NCBI RefSeq assembly: GCF_000350225.1 | Contig: NW_005178676.1 | Coordinates: forward strand, 7,998 to 71,997 | Direction: 5' to 3' | Source of the DNA: Chondrus crispus | Lineage: Eukaryota > Rhodophyta > Florideophyceae > Gigartinales > Gigartinaceae | DNA: 64,000 nucleotides | In this document: positions 29,195 to 38,206 of the stretch, one piece after another | How positions within the stretch are numbered: position 1 is the first letter of the stretch | Layout: each line of letters opens with the position of its first letter | Notes under the pieces: model-generated | Database searches by the model: none | What the model was told of the DNA's origin: nothing | The model's input: only the letters and a program-made list of their open reading frames with translations | Position numbers and translations under genes: made by a program

Positions 29195-31849
29195 ATGGCT
29201 GTCGACACTTTTGCGTCGACCTCAGCCCCTCCCTCTATCCCGCGCCAATCCTCAGAGACCAACGGCCAGGTCTCTCCCGAAACCGCCTCGCCGAATGTTT
29301 CCCCCCCCAGTGCCGCTACCATCTCTGCAGGAAATCCCCCGTACTCCCCGGTCACCCCCGCCACGATTGGCACCCCCGATCCGGATGCTGAGCCTCCGCT
29401 CGCCACCTCTTCCGACGATCACCTCCCCTTCAACCCAGACGAGGACGAAGCCAAGAAGGTGAACGCCCAGTACGATGCGGACACCGCCGGCGTCGAGTTT
29501 GTTGTTCTCAACGACGATGTTCTTACTAGCGTGTCAAACGCCACACTTGTCTTGCTGGACGGTTCTGATTTGGAGAGGCTCGCCGTCCTCTTCCAGTTCC
29601 CGCAGTTTCTAGAGCATTGCCCAGACGATACCTTGTCGCTCATGGTCCCGGAGATCTGTCGCGACGCAGTGCGTTGGAAGGAAGAGGTCCAGATGGCTGC
29701 AGCAGAGGCTTTATACTTTGTTGTTGGCATGCGCGTTCCAGAGTCTGTCGCAAAGAGAATCGTCATCGCCGCCTTGCGAATCATTCAAATGAGCGAGAGC
29801 GGTGATGTCTTTGACGCCTGGGGAGAGATTCTTTCCATGATGCTTCCGCAAGTTAAGCGAGAGGACGTTTTGCAACTTGTCGTCCCGGCCACTGTCGATC
29901 GCGCTTCGAGTCCCACGGTCGAGTCCCGTCGTCTTGCCGCAAGGATCATTGGTTCTCTAAATGACGCTCTGACCGCCAAAGAGCTCGAGGATCAGTTCCT
30001 CGGTCAAGCCCTGCGTCTATGTGATGACCAGGACCCCTCCGTACGCGCTATGATCGCCCAGTCTCTGGCTACCGTCGGTTCTAAGCTTCCGCTGCGCATA
30101 TCGGAGAAGCAGCTCTGGCCAAAGCTTGACGCGCTTATGCGCGATGAAAACGCTCGCGTCCGCGCAGCCGCCATGCGTGCCGTTGCTAAATCTGCTGAGG
30201 CCCACAAAGTCGAGTCGAAGGTGTCACCCAGTTTTTCAACCATGTTACTTCCGACGTTTTTACATGAGTGTGCTAATGCTAGCAGCGTTGCTTCGTCAGA
30301 TCTCCGCACGGTTGACGATGATACATACTTGATGCTGGAGATTTTTTCGGAGGTGTATGGCTATTTTTTGGTTGCTGTTCATCCTCTCTTCACGAACGAG
30401 GAAACTTGGAACATCGCGCTTAACGCTTTGCGCCGCATGGTCACTTGTAATGGACCTACTGTGCGCCACTGGTGTGCTTTTAATGTGCCCGCCGTCGCTT
30501 TTGTGTGCGGCGAAAAGCGGTTTGAGAAGATTCGAGGCGTTGTTCATGCGTTATCTGCAGACACTGACGTAGAAACCAGAGCGACGTTGGCAGCTGGAAT
30601 TCACGAAACTGCGCGTCTGCTCGGCAATGGCGAGCTGAGGGAGGAAACCTTGACTGCGATTGCCAACTTGATGACCGATCAAAACCCGCAGGTGCGAATG
30701 AATTCACTGGCGTACTTTGCGCGCGTGCTCACGATGCTTGCCTCGGGTTCCAAGGAAACTGGACGAAGTAACCCCAACTCGAAGGATTCCCCAGCGCGAG
30801 AACTTTCCCCGGTTTTCGAATCGCTTGAGACGATGTCACATGACTCGTGGAGAACGCAGGAGCTGCTCGCCAAGCAAATTGATGAGTGCGCCAACAAAAT
30901 TCCACAGGATATGCTGTGTGAGCATGTCGCGCCTCTTCTTTTCCAAATGGCTCGAGAATCAACTTACTTGGTGAGGAGAGCATCCATATCGGCGCTAGTT
31001 TCCGTGGTCCGGTACATCCCTGATGTAAGGAGAAGAGACCACATTTTAAAACACTTCCGGTCGGAATGGGCTCGAGGCAAGGTATATTGGACGCGGCTGG
31101 CTTATATTGATGGCAGCACAGTCGCGCTGAAGATTATGAGCCATAGGCTCTTCACTCACCTGTTTGCATCGGAGCTCTTGTCACTCTCCCGGGATAGAGT
31201 ACCAAACGTCAGGCTTCGTTTGGCACGTCTCATGCCCGAAATTGCAGTTGCTTGTGGGTCAAAATCTGCTTTCAAGACAGCTATGGACTCTTTGTTGGCT
31301 GACGCAGACGAGGAGATTAAGCACGAAGCCGAGATGGCTCGCGATAAGATTGCAAAGATGCCGTCTCCGACGGCCGAGGCGCAAACAGAAAATGAAAAGA
31401 AGGAGGCAGCAGAACGCAAGTTTTTCATACAACGACAAAAGAAGAAAACCAACAGTGCGGCGAAAGATGGAAATTCAGATGGGGATCAGAACAAGAACCC
31501 TGAATTTAAGGGACCTATGCGTCGGAATGCGTCTTTCACGAACAGTCCCGATGGTGCGTCTGGAGCGAAACAGACAGTGGTCACTCACAGCGTTTTGGGT
31601 GCTGCTGGTGTGGCTCCGAATGAATCCATTCCATCGGCAAATCACCTGGCTGTGGGGGCTGTGCCTCCGGTAGGGGGACGTGAAGATAACGAACGGTTAG
31701 GCGCAAAGGGGAGCGAAAAACCCCGAGGAGAAAAAGGGCGGAAGGAGAAGGGCGGTAAGAGGGATCGCCCTACGTCAAGTAGGAAAAGGGGTAAGTTCTT
31801 TTTACGTTTTTGGTTGTTGTTCCAGGAGCAACACAATTTTTCTCTTTAA
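29195..31849 (+). CDS. PP4R1-like HEAT-repeat protein (paralogue B)
   Basis: This 884-residue protein has a Ser/Pro/Thr-rich N-terminal ~90 residues, then HEAT repeats to about residue 725. It shares with paralogue A (17628) the blocks TCNGPTVRHWCAFN, VETRATLAAGIHETARLL, RTQELLAKQI, ESTYLVRRASISAL, SEWARGKVYWTRLAYID and RVPNVRLRLARL in the same order. These are characteristic of PPP4R1-type regulatory scaffolds. The tail is Lys/Glu-rich and basic. A GTAAGT donor-like site at 31791 and a TTCCAG at 31825 near the end could define a 35-base mini-intron giving a different C-terminus; the continuous frame is annotated here. ATG context is ATTCATGG. It differs from A in its long N-terminal extension, GC-rich codons and C/T-rich leader without a TATA box. 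Confidence 0.82.
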   Translation: MAVDTFASTSAPPSIPRQSSETNGQVSPETASPNVSPPSAATISAGNPPYSPVTPATIGTPDPDAEPPLATSSDDHLPFNPDEDEAKKVNAQYDADTAGVEFVVLNDDVLTSVSNATLVLLDGSDLERLAVLFQFPQFLEHCPDDTLSLMVPEICRDAVRWKEEVQMAAAEALYFVVGMRVPESVAKRIVIAALRIIQMSESGDVFDAWGEILSMMLPQVKREDVLQLVVPATVDRASSPTVESRRLAARIIGSLNDALTAKELEDQFLGQALRLCDDQDPSVRAMIAQSLATVGSKLPLRISEKQLWPKLDALMRDENARVRAAAMRAVAKSAEAHKVESKVSPSFSTMLLPTFLHECANASSVASSDLRTVDDDTYLMLEIFSEVYGYFLVAVHPLFTNEETWNIALNALRRMVTCNGPTVRHWCAFNVPAVAFVCGEKRFEKIRGVVHALSADTDVETRATLAAGIHETARLLGNGELREETLTAIANLMTDQNPQVRMNSLAYFARVLTMLASGSKETGRSNPNSKDSPARELSPVFESLETMSHDSWRTQELLAKQIDECANKIPQDMLCEHVAPLLFQMARESTYLVRRASISALVSVVRYIPDVRRRDHILKHFRSEWARGKVYWTRLAYIDGSTVALKIMSHRLFTHLFASELLSLSRDRVPNVRLRLARLMPEIAVACGSKSAFKTAMDSLLADADEEIKHEAEMARDKIAKMPSPTAEAQTENEKKEAAERKFFIQRQKKKTNSAAKDGNSDGDQNKNPEFKGPMRRNASFTNSPDGASGAKQTVVTHSVLGAAGVAPNESIPSANHLAVGAVPPVGGREDNERLGAKGSEKPRGEKGRKEKGGKRDRPTSSRKRGKFFLRFWLLFQEQHNFSL

Positions 31850-32919
31850 GTCTTTCGCGAACCAAGCTACTGCGCTTTAGCTGGAAGGCTCCAAGCTGAC
31901 GAACAGATTCTAACATGTGAATGTGCGCCTCTTCTGTGCTTGTCGCGTTTGGCGCTTCGAATTGGGTATTTTCGTTGAACAGGCTCGTTGTTCAGAAAAT
32001 GCTTTGGGTAGAAAGGAGATAGCGAGCAGATTGCAACTGGTTGGGTGCGGCAACGGCTATCTTCGACAACAGAGTTTTGGGGTCCGTCCATCCGAGACAG
32101 TTTATTGCTTCTTGCAGTCGTAGGGAAAGGTTTGGAGAGTGTACAGAGGTATTGCGCAAGTAACAGCATTTGTGGATGATGTTCGGGGGGTTTGTCCCAT
32201 TGGTGGCCAACGTATGGCCTTGTGGAGCATGTTTTTGTATATTGGTGGTTAGCTCCGTTGTGGGACTCTCGTTTTTGTGTTTATGCGTGATACGGCTGTG
32301 CTCGGACCGAAGTTGGCAACCCCCATTCAGCAAAGCTCTACTTTCGTCTAGTTGTCGGACATGCTGTTTAAACCAATTTGGAAGAAGCCTATTCGGGATA
32401 TGGTGAGCATCATGTCCTAAGTTTTCGTGTTAAGGTGGCGTAAACATGTAAAGCCAGACTCTGATCAATTCCAAACAGAGTACTGTAATGCCATGCTTTT
32501 ATCTGAGGCAGTTTGTACATGTCTCGATTGTGGATCCTCGTCGCTGTCCGCTGTGAGAGACAATTCAGATTGGGCTTCAAATAATTAAAGAAAATCCATG
32601 ACACGTGTGAAGTGATCCGTGGCACGTGGGAAAATTGATTAAATTTTTGAAAGGTGTTTATTCTGAGAGTTACGGGGTGGGTCTAATTTCCGCTGCAACC
32701 AAAAGGCACATTCTTCTCCGTGACATTCGATGCACCGGTGACAGTTCCAGGTTGCCCGGCATTCTCGAGACTGAAATTGACCGCGTCTTTCTTAAGTGCT
32801 ATTCGTTGTGGTGGCGACACGGAAAAATTAGACACCTTTTGCTCCTCGCTCCCGGCGTTGCAAGTAGCTCAATTGTACTTACCGACTGCGAACAGTTCAA
32901 GCACGAGGGCTAGGGAATA
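31850..32919. other. Intergenic spacer
   Basis: No gene is seen in this 1.07-kb spacer. TACTGTA occurs at 32481. Sequence is AT-rich near 32580-32660. Confidence 0.45.
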
Positions 32920-34383
32920 ATGGATGGTCTGAAAGAGCCTGCCCACACAGTCCCCTTATCCGACGACAACACTGATTCCCAGGGAGTTTCCTTGAAGCGG
33001 AACGAGGTCGCGAAAATTGCGAAGGCGGGCAAAGAAGCCGGGGGAGTGTCGAATGCGGCAAAGTCTCAAGTTGCTGGCATAGAAGAGCGAGATGCCGATG
33101 CCGATAGTGATCCGCAAGAAGAAAATGGAAGCAACGCGCTTTCTCTCAGTCGATTAGGAGCTGCAGTCGAAGAAATAGATGATAATATTGATGACGCCCT
33201 AGGCAACGCGGCTGACTCAATATGGAGCTTCGCAACATCTATGACGGGTAAGGTGACCCGAGTAGTGAAAGAAGGCGATTTCGAAAACCTGCGAAAGAAT
33301 GTTTCGAGCCACTTGCGTCCCCTCGACGACATCGGCAGAGACCTGAGTACACACATGAGCGCGTTTGCCCCGAACGAAGAGGCGCTAGCCAACTTTACGG
33401 GCTCTGTCAAATCTGTTGCCGCCACAGTGCAGAGGAATGCACAAGCGATGGAGGCTGCGATATTGGCGAAAGCAAACATGGTAGAGTCTGATGAAGGTGA
33501 TGTCGGGGAAGTTGAGAGGGCTGCTTTGCAGACCGACGGAGCAGCAATTGTTGCGATGAGTGATCCTGCAACTGGGCTGCTACCTCTCACTGCTGATAGG
33601 GGACAAGTGGATCCGGAGGATGCTATGGATGTCAATGAAGAAATTGCAAAGGTGGGAGAAACAATCACTAACTCAATTGTTGGACAGACGGTGGGGGATT
33701 TATGGACAGGCTTGTGGGGGCAGGCGCCAGGTCAAGAGGAAGGGGATCATGTCGATGCTAGAGAGGGTGTGCCGAAAACTCGTTTCGAGAAGCGCATTTT
33801 TACGTTGGAGGCAGATCCGGACACGTACTGCGAACCCGCAAAAGACCTTGATGCATTCGAACAATGGAGCAAGTCTTTCGTTCTCGATGACTTTGCCGAC
33901 AGGTGCATTGCCATTCTTGACCGCCACGCGTCAATTGCGGAATTGTATGAAAGGGTTGTGCCGAAAATTGTGGAGGAAGACACATTTTGGATGCGCTTAT
34001 TCTTTGCCAAAAATGTTCTGGAGAATGAGGAAGAGCGCAGGAAAAAGCTTCTAGAAAGGGCGGAAAACACGGTCGCAGAGGGAGATGATGAAGATGGCTG
34101 GGGAGATGATGATTGGGATGATGACACCCAGGTCCAAACAGAGCAGAATGTGTCCGATGAAAAAGGAGCAGGTGGGGTCGGTGAATCCTCTGTTCCTTCG
34201 GTTTCTCAGGAGAATCTACAAAAGGGGGGAGCTGAGGAAGCTGGGCCAAAAACTGGCCCTCAGGAAAAGAAACCGTCGACTGAAAAAGCGGATGAATATA
34301 AGGCTGCAGCCTCCAAGCCAACAACAACTCTGGAAGTTATCTCTACACCGGACGACGACTGGGGAGAGGATGATTGGGAGTAA
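32920..34383 (+). CDS. BSD-domain protein (BSDC1-like)
   Basis: This 487-residue acidic protein has an N-terminal amphipathic region (SIWSFATSMTGKV, then DDIGRDLSTHMSAF) like that preceding BSD domains in plant and animal BSDC1-type proteins. The BSD domain itself lies about residues 300-360: FEQWSKSFVLDDFADRCIAI, then IAELYERVVPKIVEEDTFWMR, with the conserved Phe-Trp pair. Beyond it are a charged coiled-coil-like helix (ENEEERRKKLLERAE) and a disordered tail with repeated Asp/Trp clusters (DGWGDDDWDDD and a terminal DDDWGEDDWE). BSD domains of this class occur in synapse-associated and general transcription-factor proteins; the cellular role of BSDC1 types is poorly defined. ATG at 32920 follows an in-frame stop region. 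Family confident, function not. Confidence 0.85.
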   Translation: MDGLKEPAHTVPLSDDNTDSQGVSLKRNEVAKIAKAGKEAGGVSNAAKSQVAGIEERDADADSDPQEENGSNALSLSRLGAAVEEIDDNIDDALGNAADSIWSFATSMTGKVTRVVKEGDFENLRKNVSSHLRPLDDIGRDLSTHMSAFAPNEEALANFTGSVKSVAATVQRNAQAMEAAILAKANMVESDEGDVGEVERAALQTDGAAIVAMSDPATGLLPLTADRGQVDPEDAMDVNEEIAKVGETITNSIVGQTVGDLWTGLWGQAPGQEEGDHVDAREGVPKTRFEKRIFTLEADPDTYCEPAKDLDAFEQWSKSFVLDDFADRCIAILDRHASIAELYERVVPKIVEEDTFWMRLFFAKNVLENEEERRKKLLERAENTVAEGDDEDGWGDDDWDDDTQVQTEQNVSDEKGAGGVGESSVPSVSQENLQKGGAEEAGPKTGPQEKKPSTEKADEYKAAASKPTTTLEVISTPDDDWGEDDWE

Positions 34384-34532
34384 TACGTATCGACGATTGG
34401 GATGACACAAAACATGGTCATATGATTCACGAACTAATGACGCAGTTCTACACTATAATATTCCAGTCTTTACGCATCCAAACGTGGCGAGAGATGACGA
34501 GAAAACCGGTGCCCAATCCTGAGTACAAGCGG

Positions 34533-35729
34533 TCATGAAAACTCGTATGGTTCTCCGAGATCTATGTCTTCTTCCAACCGCACCTTTCGACGTAACTCAG
34601 CCCGTAATAGGCGCATTGTAATTGCCATGGAGTCCGCGATCTCCTCATACAGACGGAGGCATGGGGAAGCGTCTGTCTTTGTTCCTCCTGCTGCTTGACA
34701 GTCTGGCATAAGTCGGTGGAATATATGTGACAAATCAATTGGCTCGCCAGCCAAAACAAACAGTCTTTTGCCAACGCGGGGCACGGGCTTTTCAAGGGTG
34801 TTGGTACCAGGTGATTGGGGCATGACTTTTTCAATTCCTTCGTGATACAATGGTACAATGAGAGGTAGCCCTTGTCGCGCCTCAAAAGCCATTGCCAGAA
34901 GCTTACCAACACCCCTCTTTGCGTAGCCCATACCAACCTGGCGAATCCGCCCCTCTGGATAAATATGCACCCAGTCGCCATTTATAAGCTTTTCCGCCGC
35001 AGATCGAAGAAACGACTGGTGAATGCCGCCGCGGCGTTGTATCGGCATCGCCTTCCCAAGCCGCAGAGTACGACCGACTAAAGCGTTTTGAAAGCAAACA
35101 TCTAGAGAGCAGAGACCCCACCTCAGCAGTTTAGGATTGAGAAGGATTCGGCTGGGGAGGGCGGCTGCCAACAAAAATGGATCGTCCATGACTGATTGAT
35201 GGTTGCTGAACGTGAGCAATCCATGTGTATCTGATCTGTGCTCGATGGCATCATACAGAAAGTCCATTCGATAGAGATGTAGGTCATTAAGCATAGTCAT
35301 CAATACTTTGCTGAACGAGCCAACAATCCCACTAATCATTGACGTGCCAAGGCCCCCATTCCCAGAAAGCGGGGGAGTGGGGACATAGGTATTGTTTTTC
35401 TGCCTTATTTTCTGGTCTTCTGTTTCTGTGATTCCGAACACTTTAGGATTCATGGAGACAAAATTTCGCCAAGCTTCCGGCGATCGGTCCCATCTGCCTT
35501 CCCATGCTGATCTACATGTTGCTTCATCAGGGATCGCAACGAAAGCAGCTTTTTGCGGCTGCGAAGCGTCCGTGCAGGTCTCGGTCGTTTGTGACCCAAT
35601 GCTATCTTGCGTGTCGGAGCCTTGTGACTTGTCCACTTCTTTAGGTACACTCCGCGAATGGCCAAACAGTCTCCATCGCGCAGCTGCCTGCGCCGAGACG
35701 GACTGCGCCGACTGTGCAGAATCTCCCAT
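34533..35729 (-). CDS. Tafazzin-like 1-acyl-lysophospholipid acyltransferase
   Basis: This 398-residue protein belongs to the PlsC/LPLAT family, closest in layout to tafazzin, the mitochondrial transacylase that remodels cardiolipin acyl chains. The HX4D motif is NHQSVMDD, followed by GKAMPIQRRGGIHQSFL, the block III motif WVHIYPEGRIRQ and VGKLLAMAF, and block IV LPLIVPLYHEGIEKVMPQ. All catalytic positions are intact. The N-terminal ~150 residues are an extension longer than in animals, Ser/Gln/Thr-rich, of unknown use. ATG at 35729 is the first in frame. It ends tail-to-tail with the BSD gene (150-bp gap) and is divergent from SGT1. Confidence 0.85.
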   Translation of the reverse strand: MGDSAQSAQSVSAQAAARWRLFGHSRSVPKEVDKSQGSDTQDSIGSQTTETCTDASQPQKAAFVAIPDEATCRSAWEGRWDRSPEAWRNFVSMNPKVFGITETEDQKIRQKNNTYVPTPPLSGNGGLGTSMISGIVGSFSKVLMTMLNDLHLYRMDFLYDAIEHRSDTHGLLTFSNHQSVMDDPFLLAAALPSRILLNPKLLRWGLCSLDVCFQNALVGRTLRLGKAMPIQRRGGIHQSFLRSAAEKLINGDWVHIYPEGRIRQVGMGYAKRGVGKLLAMAFEARQGLPLIVPLYHEGIEKVMPQSPGTNTLEKPVPRVGKRLFVLAGEPIDLSHIFHRLMPDCQAAGGTKTDASPCLRLYEEIADSMAITMRLLRAELRRKVRLEEDIDLGEPYEFS

Positions 35730-36263
35730 ATGACACTATCCAGTGAGCCCAAGCTCACTGCTGGGTATTCACGCTAGCCAGGTTCTTGCATGCAATGTCA
35801 TCACAAGAGGCAAGGCTAAAGCTACAGGACAGCGGTGACATTCGCCAAGCGCTGTGGTCTGCAGTTTCTGACTACGCACTACTGTACCGATGGCGTATAA
35901 ACGATGGTGCCGCATTTGGCCAGCACCAGCTGAAATTTTCTGTCTGTGTGCCATTCATTTGGGGAATAAAAATAACTGATTATTCTAGAAAGCGCTGAGC
36001 TGACTTTCGGATCAATACAAATAGGCACTTCTGAACTACAGTTTCGGCGTGCGGACAGGCCAGGCCACCACCTCCCCGACACACCGACCGTGCGAGGGCA
36101 TCTTACGATTGCTTGCGACAAATTATTGACTGCGCTCAACATTCAACACAGAGCATCTTGGAGGACACACCTAACTTCTTTTCAAAATAGTCACGTCTTT
36201 GCATCAGTTCCAGATCTGCGTGGCACCTGAAAAAAGCTGAGACAGCTTCTGACCTCCAGCGAA
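35730..36263. promoter_or_regulatory. Divergent spacer between tafazzin-like and SGT1 genes
   Basis: The spacer of 534 bases contains no gene and must carry both promoters. No TATA box or repeated motif stands out. Confidence 0.35.
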
Positions 36264-37361
36264 ATGAAGAATGTTTCACTTGCCGCAGCAGATTCACACA
36301 TCTTGATTGCAAAAGACTCCGTGGAAGACGCAGATTACGTCAAAGCCGCAGACGAGTTTGCTAAAGCCATCACAATTTGCGAAGATGGGCTGCGAACGTT
36401 GTATGCCGCGCGTGCCAGTGCGCTTTCTGCAGCCGAACAGTTTGATGAATGTCTCAAGAGCGCAAAAGAAGCAACTCGACGGTTTCCAGAAGATGCATCA
36501 TTGTGGTATTGGACGGGACAAGCTCTCTTTAACAAGAAGCAACTTGCGGAGGCGAAGAAGTCTTTCGAAAAGGCTGCGGTGCTTGAGGGTGTGGCCACTA
36601 TGAAAATGTCCTACTTGGACTGGGCAAGCCGCTGCAATAATGAAGCGAAAACAGACAGCGACGAAGTAATGGAAACCGTTGATGTCACAGGAGGCTCTGC
36701 CCAGACCGTGCCTCGCAAAGCGACATCGAACTCAGCTACAACTCCATCCCCAGAAAAGGAAAACAACAGTGGTTCGGTGCCATTACCCAAGCCCAAGGTA
36801 GATCACACGCGAATGCAGTGGTACCAATCCTCGTCGCATGTCACTGTTGACATTTATGCGAAAGATGTTGATGGAGAACAAAGCGCCGTATCATTCAAGC
36901 CTTCCCATCTATCAGTGTGTCTGAAACGTCCGAACGCACCCGACTATATCTTGGATAAAGATCTACATGAAGACATTGTCGTAGACCAGAGCACGTGGAC
37001 ATTTAGTCGATTCAAAGTAGAAATTAGACTAGCGAAGGCCAACGCAGGTTCGACGTGGAAGGCCTTGGACAAAGAGGCACAAGTTCTCTCTGCTGTTGCA
37101 CAAGCTGGTGCGGAGTCGAGACAACGAAGCAAAGCGCAAGAAGAACGGCAGAAGCAATGGGCATCTCTCACTGAGAAAGAGTTGGAAAACTACAAGGAAG
37201 ATGATAGTGCCATGTCCCTCTTCAGAACTTTGTACAAGGACGCTGATGAGGATGTGCGTCGTGCCATGATGAAGAGCTACCAGGAGAGCGACGGTCAGGT
37301 CCTTTCAACCAATTGGGACGAAGTGAAGAAGAAGAAAGTCGTCTACGAAGGCAAGGATTAG
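36264..37361 (+). CDS. SGT1: SGT1 co-chaperone (TPR-CS-SGS)
   Basis: This 365-residue protein has the complete SGT1 layout. TPR-type helices fill the first ~120 residues (ADYVKAADEFAKAI, LYAARASALSAAEQFDECL, SLWYWTGQALFNKKQLAEAK). A CS domain (about residues 175-270) begins MQWYQSSSHVTVDIYAKDV and contains VSFKPSHLSVCL. The C-terminal SGS domain has SLFRTLYKDADEDVRRAMMK and GQVLSTNWDEVKKKKV. SGT1 works with Hsp90 in kinetochore assembly, SCF ubiquitin ligase function and, in plants, NLR stability. All domains appear intact and the length is typical. ATG at 36264 is preceded by GCGAA; no upstream ATG is in frame. Confidence 0.95.
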   Translation: MKNVSLAAADSHILIAKDSVEDADYVKAADEFAKAITICEDGLRTLYAARASALSAAEQFDECLKSAKEATRRFPEDASLWYWTGQALFNKKQLAEAKKSFEKAAVLEGVATMKMSYLDWASRCNNEAKTDSDEVMETVDVTGGSAQTVPRKATSNSATTPSPEKENNSGSVPLPKPKVDHTRMQWYQSSSHVTVDIYAKDVDGEQSAVSFKPSHLSVCLKRPNAPDYILDKDLHEDIVVDQSTWTFSRFKVEIRLAKANAGSTWKALDKEAQVLSAVAQAGAESRQRSKAQEERQKQWASLTEKELENYKEDDSAMSLFRTLYKDADEDVRRAMMKSYQESDGQVLSTNWDEVKKKKVVYEGKD

Positions 37362-37876
37362 ATAGACGTCGCTTCCTTGTTTCTACCACAGGAACGTTGT
37401 TATACCGCTGTAAACATGGTCCTTGTGCAGCTCCACTCCTTTTTTAGGAAATGCCACTGAGAACTAGCGATTCCCTCAACGTCATGCCTGAGCCAACATG
37501 GAGAAAGCGAAATCTCAAATCGCTGTGGAACTTGGGCTACTGTACTCCCCTTTCAACGTAGAAACCTTACGTTGAAACCGTGGGTAAACGTCTATTTCTT
37601 TGGTAGCTAGACTCTTTATAAATTTTTTCTAAGGCTGGAACCGAATATAAAGCACTTAAGAGGCCATGTTTCAATGCTACTGGTATAAAATTAGCTTCAA
37701 GAAAAATGCTTACTGTAAACCGACTTTTTCTTTTGCACGCCTCTATGTGTGCCAATGAGTTGGTTTTCGCTAGAATCGACTACCGCGTGCTTTACCTGTA
37801 GTGATAGCCTTCTGGTTACAAAACACAGAAGTGAAATCGCGTGTTGCGTTGTCTAGAAAAAATAAAACCACTTTTG
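37362..37876. other. Spacer before the mobile-element cluster
   Basis: No gene is seen. TACTGTA occurs at 37538 and 37711. Sequence is AT-rich toward the left inverted arm of the Tc1/mariner element. Confidence 0.45.
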
Positions 37877-38206
37877 TCCTCATAATTACGAAATTTGCAT
37901 AAATACACCCCACCCCAATGCGATAAAAGCACTTTTGACACTGCCTCGAGAAGCCGATAGGGCAACACCCATGGTACGCGCGTGCGTGAGCGCGTCTCTG
38001 AAGCCCCATTTCTATCAAACAAAAAAGCACTCCAAGTTATCCCCCAAAATGTGGGCGAAATGAGCACGAAAACCCATATTATACAGCATTTACTACCATG
38101 TAAAGTTGGCAGTAAACCGAAATAGTGACGTCGGCGCCTGGGATAGTTGGATACATAAGCAATGCACATTGTGTGTCCATAAAAAAACTTGGCATCGCAA
38201 GGAAAA

